A DNA stretch of 64,000 nucleotides from Candidatus Eisenbacteria bacterium (GCA_016235265.1 JACRLI010000003.1:1-64000); one strand, 5' to 3'. Positions 23,862 to 32,501 are shown, numbered from the stretch's first letter. Numbers and translations: made by a program. Notes: generated by a model from the letters alone, not told the origin.

Positions 23862-25658
23862 TCATCGGGGCGCGCGCCAGGCGGTCCGGCGCGGGGCTCC
23901 CGGGGCCAGTCTCTCGATGGTGAAGGTCAGGCTCTGCTCGTCGAGCGTGAACCGGTAGCGGCCGGGGGTGAAGGTCACGCACAGGTTGCCGCCCACGCCC
24001 GGCGTGTGCGTCACGCCCGAGGTGAGCCCGCCCGCGGGGCTGAGCGCCAGGCAGTTGTTCTCGTCCCCGCCGTAGCCGTCCCGCGTGGCGCTGCTGTCCA
24101 CCACGAATTTCAGGAACTTCTCCCCGGCCTTGACGCTGTCCACGGTGACCTGCCAGCGGCACGTGCCCAGCCGGGTCATGTGCGGCGAGCGGGACAGGTC
24201 GAAGGACGGGAACTGCGCGAAGTTGCCGGTCAGGATCATGCTCGTGTGCGCCCGGGAGACACAGCCCACCACCGCGGTCAGGGCCAGCGTTCCGATGTCG
24301 GCGGCCTGCCCCGCGGTCACCGTGACCCCGGTCCTGCTGGTGTCCCGGTAGCCCACCGCGGCCACGCGCACGTCCACGCTGCCCGGCGGGATGCCGGGGA
24401 CAGCGAAGGCCTGGCTGGCGGCGCCGGCGGCGGTGCTGTCCGCGCCCAGCTGGTTGGCGGTGCCCGCGGCGAAGACCCTCACCGAAGCCCGGGCGCCCGC
24501 GGCCGGGGTGCCCGGGAACAGGACGTGCCCGGTGACCGAGCCGGGGTTGGCCACCACCAGGCGTTCCACCAGCACGGTGCCGGCGGACTCGTCCAGCGTG
24601 AAGCGGTAGTTCCCGGCGTCCGGGAACGTGACGCACAGGGCGGTGCCGGTGCCGCTCACCTGGCGCACCGGCGTCAGCAGCGTGTCGTGCGTGACGGTGA
24701 GACAGCGCCCCTCGTCGCCGCCGTAGTCCTTGGGGTTGTCGAAGGCGCCGTCGGTGACCATCTTGAAGTAGTGCTGTCCGGCGGTGACGCTGTTCACCGT
24801 GCCCTGCCACACGCAGCCGGCGATCTTCGTCATCTGCGGCGAGCGCGCCAGGTCGAAATTTCCGTACAGGTCGGGGTTGAAATTGCCGGCGAGCTGGATG
24901 GTGTGGAACTGCGAGGCGCAGCCGGTGCGCAGCACCGTCGGGCCCAGGTCCACGGTCTGGCCGGCCGCCGCGAGCACGCCCGCGCGGACGGTGTCGAGGT
25001 AGCCGGGGGCGGCGAAGCGCACGTCGTAGCGGCCGGCCTCGAGGCCCTCGAAGACAAACGACTGGGCGGTGGTGTCGGACGCGGCCACCGTCTGGGTGCC
25101 CGCGAGGAGGGCCGTGACGGCCGCCTTCAGCCCCGCCGGGGGGGAACCGCCGAAGGCCACGCTCCCCCGGAGGGTGGCCGGCTGCTGCACCACCACCTCC
25201 TCGATCCGGAAGGTGAGCGCCTCCTCGTCGAGGGTGAAGCGATAGTTGGCGGCCTTGGCAAAGGTGACGCAGATGGCGGTGCCGGAGCCGCTCACCGCGC
25301 TGATCGTGCCATTGAGCGCCGGGCGGCACACCTCGTCCGAGCCGTAGTCGAGCGGGTTGTCGAAGGCGCCGTTGGTGACGAACTTGAACTTGTGCTCGCC
25401 GGCGGTGACGTTGAGCACCGTGGCCGTCCACACGCACCCGACGGCGGTCATGGACGGCGCCGCGGTGAGACTCCAGCCGTTGAAGTCCCCCGCCACCTGG
25501 ATCTTGGTGAACTTCGACTTGCAGGTGGGTCCGCCCCCGCCGCCGGTGGGCGTGAGCAGGGAGCGGTTCGGGGCGCGGTCGCAGTGCAGCAGCGAAAACG
25601 CGCACAGGAGCGTGGCGATCGCCAGGTTCCGGGTGGCAGGCCGCATTCTCGGGTTCAT
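23862..25658 (-). CDS. lipoprotein with three starch-binding-like modules (SusE/F-like layout)
   Basis: A 598-residue lipoprotein. The ATG at 25658 follows GAGGA; the signal ends at FSLLHC, making Cys26 the lipid anchor, followed by a Gly-rich spacer. Three homologous modules of ~110 residues are visible (IQVAGDFNGWSLT..., IQLAGNFNPDLYG..., MILTGNFAQFPSF...). Each has a W-x-(G/V)TV strand, a KF(V/M)(T/V)(D/N) strand, an internal DYG(S/G)DE segment and the closing YRFTLDE. They are separated by two carboxypeptidase-regulatory/PEGA-like linkers (AGRYDVRFAAPGYLD and PGSVDVRVAAVGYRD). No catalytic residues are seen. Inferred to display glucan-binding beads from a membrane, analogous to SusE/SusF but not sharing a gene order with them. 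Confidence 0.82.
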   Translation of the reverse strand: MNPRMRPATRNLAIATLLCAFSLLHCDRAPNRSLLTPTGGGGGPTCKSKFTKIQVAGDFNGWSLTAAPSMTAVGCVWTATVLNVTAGEHKFKFVTNGAFDNPLDYGSDEVCRPALNGTISAVSGSGTAICVTFAKAANYRFTLDEEALTFRIEEVVVQQPATLRGSVAFGGSPPAGLKAAVTALLAGTQTVAASDTTAQSFVFEGLEAGRYDVRFAAPGYLDTVRAGVLAAAGQTVDLGPTVLRTGCASQFHTIQLAGNFNPDLYGNFDLARSPQMTKIAGCVWQGTVNSVTAGQHYFKMVTDGAFDNPKDYGGDEGRCLTVTHDTLLTPVRQVSGTGTALCVTFPDAGNYRFTLDESAGTVLVERLVVANPGSVTGHVLFPGTPAAGARASVRVFAAGTANQLGADSTAAGAASQAFAVPGIPPGSVDVRVAAVGYRDTSRTGVTVTAGQAADIGTLALTAVVGCVSRAHTSMILTGNFAQFPSFDLSRSPHMTRLGTCRWQVTVDSVKAGEKFLKFVVDSSATRDGYGGDENNCLALSPAGGLTSGVTHTPGVGGNLCVTFTPGRYRFTLDEQSLTFTIERLAPGAPRRTAWRAPR

Positions 25659-25693
25659 GCGCTCATCCTCGATTCCCGCGCGCCGCGCGGGCG

Positions 25694-26072
25694 TCACTTC
25701 ACGATCAAGAGGGAATTGAACCCGCCGTAGCCGTCGTCCACGCGCTCCGGATTGTTCGGGTCTTCCTTCCAGTTCACTTCGTCGACCTTGAACTTGTACT
25801 GGTAGCGTCCCGACGGGAGTTGCTCGGTGCGGCTCCACACGCCGTCGGCGCCGCGGGTCATCTCGCCGATCCGGAACGAGCCCGTCTGTGCCTGGCCGGC
25901 CCCCCAGTTGTTGGCCGGCCAGCGGCGGCAGGCGGCGCTTGATGAAATTGAGCGAGCCGCAGCCGGCGGAGGCCGCCAGCCCGGCGAGGAGGGCCACGGC
26001 GACCGCGGTGCGGAGGCCGCGTGAAGCGCGGAGGCCGCGTGCGGCGCCCCGGCAGTCGCGAAAGACCCCCAT
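25694..26072 (-). pseudogene. CBM48 lipoprotein interrupted by a frameshift
   Basis: From ATG 26072 the first frame encodes a lipoprotein signal (AVAVALLAGLAASAGC) and SLNFIKRRLPPLAG. After about residue 57 the coding signal moves to another frame, giving GSFRIGEMTRGADGVWSRTE, LPSGRYQYKFKVDEVNWKED and ERVDDGYGGFNSLLIVK, an intact CBM48 domain ending at 25694. The total of 379 bases is one more than a multiple of three. A run of six G (25905 to 25900 on the minus strand) lies at the junction: with five G the frame reads straight through as LAGQQLGAGQAQTGSF (125 residues). It could be a pseudogene, an assembly error or an unstable G-tract. It begins one base after the barrel gene's stop. Confidence 0.75.
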
Positions 26073-26073
26073 G

Positions 26074-28263
26074 CTAGAACCTCACCACCGCGCGCAGCTG
26101 GATGCGGCGCTCGTCCTCGAGCGCCTTCTCCGCCGCCGGGATCAGCCGCGCCAGGCCCAGGTAGTTGTCCTGGGCGTTGGCCCCGTTGGCGCCCCTGGCG
26201 AACAGGAACAGGTCGCGCCCCACGTACGCATACTCGTTCACCGGCGGGTCCAGCACGAAGGGGTCCACCCCCAGCGAGCCCTCGAAGCTGATGGTGGGGC
26301 TGAACGCGTAGCTCAGCCGCAGGAATTGGTCCACATAGCCGTGGCCCAGCTGCAGCACCGGGTCGTCGTACTTGGCCCAGCGCATGTCCCAGTAGAGCTG
26401 CGTGCGCGAGCCGGCCTTCAGGGTGGCCTGGAACAGGTTCTCCATGTACTTGGGCCGGGTGTCGAAGGAGACGCAGTTCCAGGTCCCCTGCCAGCGGAGG
26501 TTCAGGCGCCCGTCCCGCAGCACGTCGGCGGAGAGGGACGGTTTCCAGCTGACCACGTTGTCGCCGCCCAGCATCACCAGGCGGTCGTAGGACACCCGGT
26601 GCTCCCCGGTGTCGAGCCAGAAATTGCGCCGGTCGAACCAGAACTGGTGCAGCCACGGCGTGTTGTCCGCGTAGTGGAACACCGAGTAGTCCAGCGCCAG
26701 CCGGGCCGCCAGCCGGCGTCCTCCCGGCCGCTGCCACTCCCGTTCCAGCAGGGCGGTCCAGTCCGACACGCGGTTGGACAGGTCGGGGATCTCGCGCAGC
26801 GAGTCGCTGTAGGCCTTGGCGCTGTCGTTGCCCAGGGCGTAGACGTGCGTGGCATGCAGTTCCCAGCCCAGCGCGGCGCGCGCGCCGCCGAACAGCGGGC
26901 CGGACCACTCCAGCTTCGCGCGGTGGTCCCGCGCCAGGCGGAAGTCCTGTGGCAGCACGCCGGGCTGGACCACGGTGCTCCAGATGGTGGAGTCGTTCCG
27001 GCTGAAGAAGTACGAGCGGGACACCGAGCCGGAGGATCCCGTGTCCAGGATGTTCCGACCGAAGAGGTATCCGCCCCGCACACGGTGGCCTCCGCGGGCG
27101 TAGTCGGCGTCGGCGCCGGCCGCCCACCAGCGCTCGATGGCCTGGGTGGCGGATGTGATCCGCTTCTCGATGACCAGCCCCGTCGAATCCATGACGCTGG
27201 GCTCGGCGATGACCGCGAGCCCGGGGTTCTGGCCCCGGTCCAGGCGGGCGTTGAGGCCCAGGGTCAGGCCCGGCTTGAGCTCGCGGGCGGCGCGAACCGC
27301 AAGGACGTTCTTGGCCTGGTCGCCGAAGCTGCGCTGGTAGTCCGCCGCGAACGCGGGGCCCACGAACCGGGGTGTCCCGGGACCGAAGTACACCACCAGG
27401 GGAACCACCGCCAGCGTCGGCCGGCCCGTGCCCCCCGGCTGAAAGTTGTCCGCGTAGAGCAGGCGCACGTCCGCGCCGAGGAGGGTCCGGCGGGCCTGCA
27501 TCCCCTGCTGCCGGTATCCGAATGCGTGGCGGTAGATGCCGATGTTGCCCACCAGGCCCAGCGGGTCGCCCCAGGCGGGGATGGAGTCGTTGTCGAAGGC
27601 CAGCAGGTCGATCTGGTCGGTGTGCAGCCGCAGGGAGCCGCGGTCGAAGTTCAGGCGGGTGCGGAAGAACTGCACCCCGTCGTACTCGCTCTGGATGTTG
27701 GTCAGGACGCGGGCGTCCAGCACGTCGCTCATCCGCGCGGCGAAGTTCACATCCAGGTCGAACGTGGGCCGGCCCAGCTCCATGCGGTTTTCGTCCGCGG
27801 GGTTCTTGCGCGAGATGTACTCGGTGATGAACCGTCCGCCGATCACCAGCTTGGGATTGAGCGGGGTGTTGGAGGTGGCGGCCTGTGCCTGGAGCTTCCC
27901 GTCCGCGGTGACGCGGACCACGGAGTTGCCGAACTCCCCGGCGGTGACCTGGTTGTCCGGGTCGGCCAGCCACTGCCCGTCCACGTAGAACTTGTACTGC
28001 TGCTCGCCGGCGGGGAGCTTGAGGGTGACGCTCCAGGTGTCGCCCTCCCGGATCATGGGGTTGGCGCCGTTGTTCCAGCTGTTGAATGCGCCCACCCAGA
28101 ACACCTTCTCCGCTCCCGCGTTCACGTACGTGAAGCGGATGCCGTCGGCGGTCACCGACACCTCGGCGCGCGCGGGCGCCGCCGCGGAAATCACGAGTGC
28201 GGTCAGTGCCGCCAGCGCGGCCGCCAGGAGGCCCAGCCTGCCGGGCACTTTCGCCAGTTTCAT
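26074..28263 (-). CDS. outer-membrane beta-barrel with N-terminal CBM48 domain
   Basis: A 729-residue exported protein. The signal peptide MKLAKVPGRLGLLAAALAAL ends near PARA at residue 33. Residues ~34 to 115 are a CBM48-type domain (EKVFWVGAFNSWNNGANPMI, LKLPAGEQQYKFYVDGQWLADPDN). From ~140 on the sequence alternates polar and aromatic beta-strands (for example FRTRLNFDRGSLRLHTDQI, RGGYLFGRNIL, AARLALDYSVFHYAD) and ends RIQLRAVVRF, with the terminal Phe and alternating pattern of outer-membrane barrels. A starch-binding cap on a barrel would concentrate glucan at a pore; that is inference. ATG at 28263 is chosen since the longer frame lacks a signal. It is followed one base later by the CBM48 lipoprotein. 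Confidence 0.82.
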   Translation of the reverse strand: MKLAKVPGRLGLLAAALAALTALVISAAAPARAEVSVTADGIRFTYVNAGAEKVFWVGAFNSWNNGANPMIREGDTWSVTLKLPAGEQQYKFYVDGQWLADPDNQVTAGEFGNSVVRVTADGKLQAQAATSNTPLNPKLVIGGRFITEYISRKNPADENRMELGRPTFDLDVNFAARMSDVLDARVLTNIQSEYDGVQFFRTRLNFDRGSLRLHTDQIDLLAFDNDSIPAWGDPLGLVGNIGIYRHAFGYRQQGMQARRTLLGADVRLLYADNFQPGGTGRPTLAVVPLVVYFGPGTPRFVGPAFAADYQRSFGDQAKNVLAVRAARELKPGLTLGLNARLDRGQNPGLAVIAEPSVMDSTGLVIEKRITSATQAIERWWAAGADADYARGGHRVRGGYLFGRNILDTGSSGSVSRSYFFSRNDSTIWSTVVQPGVLPQDFRLARDHRAKLEWSGPLFGGARAALGWELHATHVYALGNDSAKAYSDSLREIPDLSNRVSDWTALLEREWQRPGGRRLAARLALDYSVFHYADNTPWLHQFWFDRRNFWLDTGEHRVSYDRLVMLGGDNVVSWKPSLSADVLRDGRLNLRWQGTWNCVSFDTRPKYMENLFQATLKAGSRTQLYWDMRWAKYDDPVLQLGHGYVDQFLRLSYAFSPTISFEGSLGVDPFVLDPPVNEYAYVGRDLFLFARGANGANAQDNYLGLARLIPAAEKALEDERRIQLRAVVRF

Positions 28264-28334
28264 TCGGAGGTCCCCCGCCGCGCGGCCCCGGAGGGTCCGC
28301 CGGCCCAGCGTCCCGGCCGCGTCGCGCCCGGGCA

Positions 28335-30059
28335 TCAGAATTTCCCCTTGAAGTACACCTTGATGAGATCCCGCTGGAAGCCGTTGCCTTCCAGGTTTCC
28401 GTCGTCCACCGGACGCGAGCCGCCGCCGATCCAGCCCGGGCCGTACTCCACGAACAGGTCCATGTTGCCCGCCGGCCGGTACTGGAGCTGGGTGAACAGG
28501 ATGCGGCGCAGGCCCGTGGGGTCGTTGCCGAACATCAGGCGCGAGTACACCTTGGTCTTCGCCCCCACGTTCACGCTGGTCTCGATGCTGGCGAGCTGCT
28601 TCTCGAATTCGGTGGACAGGTTCTTGATCTTGCCCTCGATGCGCAGCCACGCCAGGCGGCTCTCCACCTGCAGCTCCGCGTAGATGTCGTCGTTGCGGTC
28701 CTCCCGCTCCAGGCCGCCGCCCAGCTGGTCCACGGTGCGGTGCCGCCGGTAGAACACCTTGCCGGTGAACCCGTTCACGAATTCGATGTAGGCCTCCGAG
28801 TACCACTCCTTCACCTTGCGCCGGAGGCTGGCCCGCTTCTCGTACTTGAGGAAGTTGTTGGTGAAGGTGATGGCGCGCGCCGGCATCAGGTACCAGGTGT
28901 TGATCAGGAAGCCCCGCTCGTCCCGGTTGGAGTCCCCCAGCCGGTTGTCGAACAGCGGTCCGCGCAGCCAGCCGATGGGGGCCACGTTCAGGTAACCCAG
29001 CGTGGGATTGCCCAGCTTGAGCGAACGGATCTCCCCCACCCACACGCCGCGGTCGCTGAGCGGGATGCCCAGGAACTTCCGGCGCAGCACCGGCTCGGCA
29101 TAGGGGTGGTGCGCCCCGGACTCGTCCACGGTGTAGTCGCGGACGCTGTCCGGCGCCACCGGCCCGGGACCGGCGGTGCTGCTGGCGGCGTACTCCAGCG
29201 AGAAGTCCATGTTGCGCCAGGTGAAGCGCAGGTCGGCGCCCAGGACGTCGGCGTGGCTGTTGGTGCCCTCCCCGGGCTCATTCTCCACCTTGCGGTTGGC
29301 GGTGAAGCCCAGCCGCAGCTTCTTGTCCAGCAGTTCCTGGCGCGCGCGGATGATGTAGGCGTCGTCGGTCTTGGACGCGTCCTTGCGGTTTCCGGTGGGG
29401 TCGAACTCGCCGCTGAAGTCGCTGGCGATCACCGTGGCGTTGAATCCGTCGAAGAACCGCAGCGAGTCGATGCGCACGCCCTGGGCGTTGCCGCCGTTGC
29501 TGGGCGGATCGAAGTCCACGACCTTGATCAGGTGGTTGTCCACCCAGAAGCGGTTCTGCCTCGAGAAGAGGTAGATGTCGGCGGGCCGGCTGCCCAGCTG
29601 CAGGCGGTAGCGCAGGTGCGCCTCGCGGTACTGGAACACCGGCCGCTCGCTGCTGTTGTCCGAGGGGTGCCACCGGGCGCCGAACTTGAGGTACGCCTCC
29701 ACGCCCACGCGCGGCTGGCTGAACAGCCACATGTCCGCCCGGCTCTCGGTGTCCTGGTTGTTGGAGTCGAAGTTCCACGGGTAGAGCCGGTCCTGCTTGC
29801 GGACGTCGAGCATCAGGTTGTACTCGCCCTCGAGCGTGGTCCCGGCGCGGACGGGTGCGGGCCCCAGCGGCCCTCCGGCCGGGGCCGACTGGAGCGCGAC
29901 GGCGCACAGTCCGGCGAGGCACGCCCGGAGCGCGACGGCGCGCAGTCCGGCGAGGCACGCCCGGAGCGCGGCGGCGCGCAGTCCGGCGAGGCACGCCCGG
30001 AGCGCGGCGGCGCGCGTCCCGGCAGGACGCGTCCCGGGGATGCCGGAGACCGCCCTCAC
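28335..30059 (-). CDS. outer-membrane beta-barrel protein, unknown specificity
   Basis: A 574-residue protein from a GTG start at 30059 that overlaps the PorV-like stop as GTGA. After a peculiar, internally repeated N-terminal leader (three copies of a 12-residue unit) the mature protein opens GTTLEGEYNLMLDVRKQDRL and continues as alternating strands (LFSQPRVGVEAYLKFGARWH, AHLRYRLQLGSRPADIYLFS, KLRLGFTANRKVENEP). It ends DLIKVYFKGKF, a canonical barrel C-terminus with terminal Phe. Family not recognised with confidence; perhaps an outer-membrane channel. It follows two coupled genes for secreted or outer-membrane proteins and precedes the CBM48 barrel, suggesting a joint role in glucan handling. 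Confidence 0.75.
   Translation of the reverse strand: MRAVSGIPGTRPAGTRAAALRACLAGLRAAALRACLAGLRAVALRACLAGLCAVALQSAPAGGPLGPAPVRAGTTLEGEYNLMLDVRKQDRLYPWNFDSNNQDTESRADMWLFSQPRVGVEAYLKFGARWHPSDNSSERPVFQYREAHLRYRLQLGSRPADIYLFSRQNRFWVDNHLIKVVDFDPPSNGGNAQGVRIDSLRFFDGFNATVIASDFSGEFDPTGNRKDASKTDDAYIIRARQELLDKKLRLGFTANRKVENEPGEGTNSHADVLGADLRFTWRNMDFSLEYAASSTAGPGPVAPDSVRDYTVDESGAHHPYAEPVLRRKFLGIPLSDRGVWVGEIRSLKLGNPTLGYLNVAPIGWLRGPLFDNRLGDSNRDERGFLINTWYLMPARAITFTNNFLKYEKRASLRRKVKEWYSEAYIEFVNGFTGKVFYRRHRTVDQLGGGLEREDRNDDIYAELQVESRLAWLRIEGKIKNLSTEFEKQLASIETSVNVGAKTKVYSRLMFGNDPTGLRRILFTQLQYRPAGNMDLFVEYGPGWIGGGSRPVDDGNLEGNGFQRDLIKVYFKGKF
29891..30014. repeat. 36-bp tandem repeat in the leader of a barrel protein gene
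   Basis: Three near-identical 36-base copies (29907 to 29942, 29943 to 29978, 29979 to 30014) with a partial copy before them at 29891. Copies differ at one or two positions. In the minus frame each encodes a 12-residue unit close to ALRACLAGLRAA. Because the unit is a multiple of three, gain or loss of copies keeps the frame. Confidence 0.9.
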
Positions 30060-31000
30060 GGTTGCGACTCCTTCCGCCCGAAGGGCACGCGCAGCGAGGC
30101 GCGGTACGAGATGCCCAGCGGCTGGTTGGTGAGGAAGCCCAGGTCCACCAGGAAGGCGCGGGACTTCACGCTGATGCCCCCGGCGGCGTCGGAGCCGGTC
30201 AGGCCCGCGCGCATGGCGAAGCTCTCGTAGAACCAGATCTCCGCTCCCAGGTTCACGTGGGCCTTGCCGTCGGTGGCCTTGCGCAGGTCGAAGGCCACGG
30301 TGGACTCGCGGTCCCAGCGGTAGGCCGCGCCGAGCTGCCACAGCACCGGGAGGCTGGTCCCGCCGGCCTCCTCCCCGGTCAGGTTGAAGGCGGGCGCGCC
30401 CAGGTTGCGGACCACGGCGGCCAGGCTGATCTTCGGGGTCACGAACACCAGGGCGCCGGCGTCTGCGGCCATCTTGGTGGCCGAGCCAAAGTCCACGGTG
30501 GCGCCGGTCTCGGGATCGGGGTAGGTGGGAAACGACAGGCGCGCGATCTTGAGCGCCGCCCCGAGGCTCACCCGGACCCCGCCGCCCCCGCGGTAGATCT
30601 CGCGGCCCGCGCCCAGGGTGTAGGTGTCCTCGTGCAACGCATCGGCCACCGCGACGTGGTGCCACGAGGCGGCCGCGGTGCCCGGCCCGCCCGGGAGCGC
30701 CACGCTGCCGTAGCTGGAGGTCAGCCCGGGCACCGAGTACGGCCGGGAATAGGTCAGGGCCACCTCGCCCCGTCCCAGGGTCGCCAGTCCGGCGGGGTTC
30801 CAGTACAGGGCGCTGGGGTCGTCGGCAATCGCGGTGTAGGCCCGCGCGAACCCGATGGCGCTGGAGCCGACGTCGCTTTCCTCGAACCACGCGCGGGCCG
30901 GGCCCGCCGCGGCGAGCAGGCCCGCGGCCACCAGCGCGAGCACGATCCCGGCGGGCGCGCCGGCTGCGGAACTCCCACGCCCGCGGACGCGCGCGCTCAC
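30056..31000 (-). CDS. PorV/FadL-like outer-membrane protein
   Basis: A 314-residue protein from a GTG start at 31000, overlapping the preceding stop as GTGA. A signal peptide (APAGIVLALVAAGLLAAAGP, cleavage near ARA) is followed by VGSSAIGFARAYTAIADDPS and ALYWNPAGLATLG, the signature opening of the PorV/PorQ and UPF0164 branch of FadL-like barrels. Later strands are barrel-like (VTLSYSRPY-type, KISLAAVVRNLGAPAFNL, FAMRAGLTGSDAAGG). PorV is a shuttle that hands cargo to the type IX secretion machinery. Several proteins in this window carry matching C-terminal domains, but no PorK/L/M/N or Sov genes are here, so the link is inference. Confidence 0.82.
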   Translation of the reverse strand: MSARVRGRGSSAAGAPAGIVLALVAAGLLAAAGPARAWFEESDVGSSAIGFARAYTAIADDPSALYWNPAGLATLGRGEVALTYSRPYSVPGLTSSYGSVALPGGPGTAAASWHHVAVADALHEDTYTLGAGREIYRGGGGVRVSLGAALKIARLSFPTYPDPETGATVDFGSATKMAADAGALVFVTPKISLAAVVRNLGAPAFNLTGEEAGGTSLPVLWQLGAAYRWDRESTVAFDLRKATDGKAHVNLGAEIWFYESFAMRAGLTGSDAAGGISVKSRAFLVDLGFLTNQPLGISYRASLRVPFGRKESQP

Positions 31001-32310
31001 CGCACCACCACCACGGGCGCCACCACGCGCGCCAGCTCGGGCTCCAGCACCACCCGCACCAGGTAGATGCCGCCGGGCACCAGGGCCCCGCCGTCGTCGC
31101 GGCCGTCCCACGTGTCGGCCGCCGTCGAGGTCTCGTTCACCTTGCGTCCCTGGGAAGTGTAGAGGTCGCGCACCTTGTCCCCGCGCATGTTGTACACGGA
31201 CGCCGAGAGCACCAGCGAGCGCGAGCCGGCCTGCTCCAGGGTGAGCTTCGGGGAGACGTCGAACGCGAAGTGGGTGACCTGGCCCCGGCCGGGCGCGAAG
31301 GAGGGTCGGGTCACGAGGAGCTTCTCGATGCGGAAGCGGATGGGCGCGACCGGCGGCTGGACCAGGAAGCGCACCCGGCTGCGCACGTTCACGCCGAAGT
31401 CCGGCGGCGCGGGCTGGCCCGCGGCGTTGCCCGCGGAGTCCACCTCGAGGTACGCGAAGTTGTCGATGGTCTCCTGCACCCCGGAGTCCACCTGCAACCC
31501 GCCCAGGTTGTCGGGCGCGGCGTCGGGGCCGCCGGTGCCGTCCGGGCCCGCGGTGATCACCGCGGCGTAGCGCAGCGTGTCGATGCCCGCGGGCAGCACG
31601 GTCACCGTGTCCCCGCGCTGCGGGTCCACGCGGCGCTCGAGGCCCGTGGAATCGGGGTAGCCCAGGAACTTCCACCACGGGATCGCGAACACCATGGAGC
31701 GCCCCGGGAGCGTGCCTGAAAACGACGCCGCGCTGCGGAACGCGCCGGCGGTGGTGGCGGTGGCGGGGCTTTCCGCGAGGGCCTGGTTGGGACCGAGGAT
31801 GGAGACCAGCTGCGGCGTGGTGTTGCCGTCCCAGGTGGCGAGGAAGAGATCGGGGCGGAAGCCGTTGTCGAACACGAAATTCCTGCGCCAGGTGTTGAGC
31901 CCGGTCATGCGGCTGAGCCCCTGGAACGGCCGCCCCTGCTCGTCGTTCACCCCGGGGTAGGCTCGGCCGGTGTCGAAGAACACGATCATGTTGTTGGCGC
32001 TGATGACGCCGTCGGCCGCCACGTAGATCGAGTCCCCGTCCCAGGTCAGGTGGATTTGGACCACCTCGTTGTCCTGCCAGCGGGAGTCGTGATCGGACTC
32101 CTCGGGCGGGACCCGGGTGTTGTCGAAGGTGATCTCGTCAGGCTCGAAATCGACGGAGTAGCCGTCCACGAGGATGCGGCCGCGCAGGTGGCGGGCGGTG
32201 ACCGCCTGGGCCAGGGAGGCGGCCAGTGCCAGCAGCAGGCACACCGCCGCGGCCAGACGCCACGGGCGCGGGTGGTGCGGGGAGCGGTGCGGCCGGTCGA
32301 GTGTGGGCAA
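30997..32310 (-). CDS. secreted beta-sandwich protein with FlgD-like C-terminus
   Basis: A 437-residue exported protein with a probable TTG start at 32310 (AGGGAA upstream) and a signal peptide (LAAAVCLLLALAASLAQAV). Residues ~45 to 240 form a CBM9/DOMON-like sandwich: VVQIHLTWDGDSIYVAADGV and MIVFFDTGRAYPGV resemble the modules of the other secreted proteins here. The C-terminal ~90 residues are FlgD-like (VLSASVYNMRGDKVRDLY, DTWDGRDDGGALVPGGIYLV, ending VVVVR). It is the first of three genes joined by GTGA overlaps with the PorV-like and barrel genes. No catalytic motif seen; a surface glycan-binding or structural role is inferred. Confidence 0.78.
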   Translation of the reverse strand: MPTLDRPHRSPHHPRPWRLAAAVCLLLALAASLAQAVTARHLRGRILVDGYSVDFEPDEITFDNTRVPPEESDHDSRWQDNEVVQIHLTWDGDSIYVAADGVISANNMIVFFDTGRAYPGVNDEQGRPFQGLSRMTGLNTWRRNFVFDNGFRPDLFLATWDGNTTPQLVSILGPNQALAESPATATTAGAFRSAASFSGTLPGRSMVFAIPWWKFLGYPDSTGLERRVDPQRGDTVTVLPAGIDTLRYAAVITAGPDGTGGPDAAPDNLGGLQVDSGVQETIDNFAYLEVDSAGNAAGQPAPPDFGVNVRSRVRFLVQPPVAPIRFRIEKLLVTRPSFAPGRGQVTHFAFDVSPKLTLEQAGSRSLVLSASVYNMRGDKVRDLYTSQGRKVNETSTAADTWDGRDDGGALVPGGIYLVRVVLEPELARVVAPVVVVR

Positions 32311-32463
32311 AGTTCCCTGGCACCCCGGGAGCGGGCGGCCCGCGTTTCCGCGGGCGGCGCTCCATGAGGTTCGGACGTCCCTATGCGTGCCCCGAATCCT
32401 GGAACCGCCGGCCCGCGCGAATCGGCCCGGCGGGCGGCCCCGGGGGTGAACGCTGCGTCCGGC

Positions 32464-32492
32464 ATTCTAGAACAACCGGGACCGGGACGAAA
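32464..32492 (-). promoter_or_regulatory. weak candidate promoter for the 32310 gene block
   Basis: On the minus strand TTTCGT, a 17-base spacer and TAGAAT (32469 to 32464), about 150 bases upstream of the start codon. The -10 is good and the -35 poor. It is the best pair in the 237-base gap, which holds no other recognisable feature apart from the hairpin at 32502. Confidence 0.35.
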
Positions 32493-32501
32493 GCGCCGAG
32501 T

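Noticed and set aside
29891..30014. Possible CRISPR array
   Set aside because: The 36-base units are directly contiguous with no spacers and lie inside a coding leader.
26074..30059. SusC/SusD-like pair
   Set aside because: The barrels lack TonB box, plug domain and SusC size (~1000 residues), and no neighbour has the helical SusD pattern.
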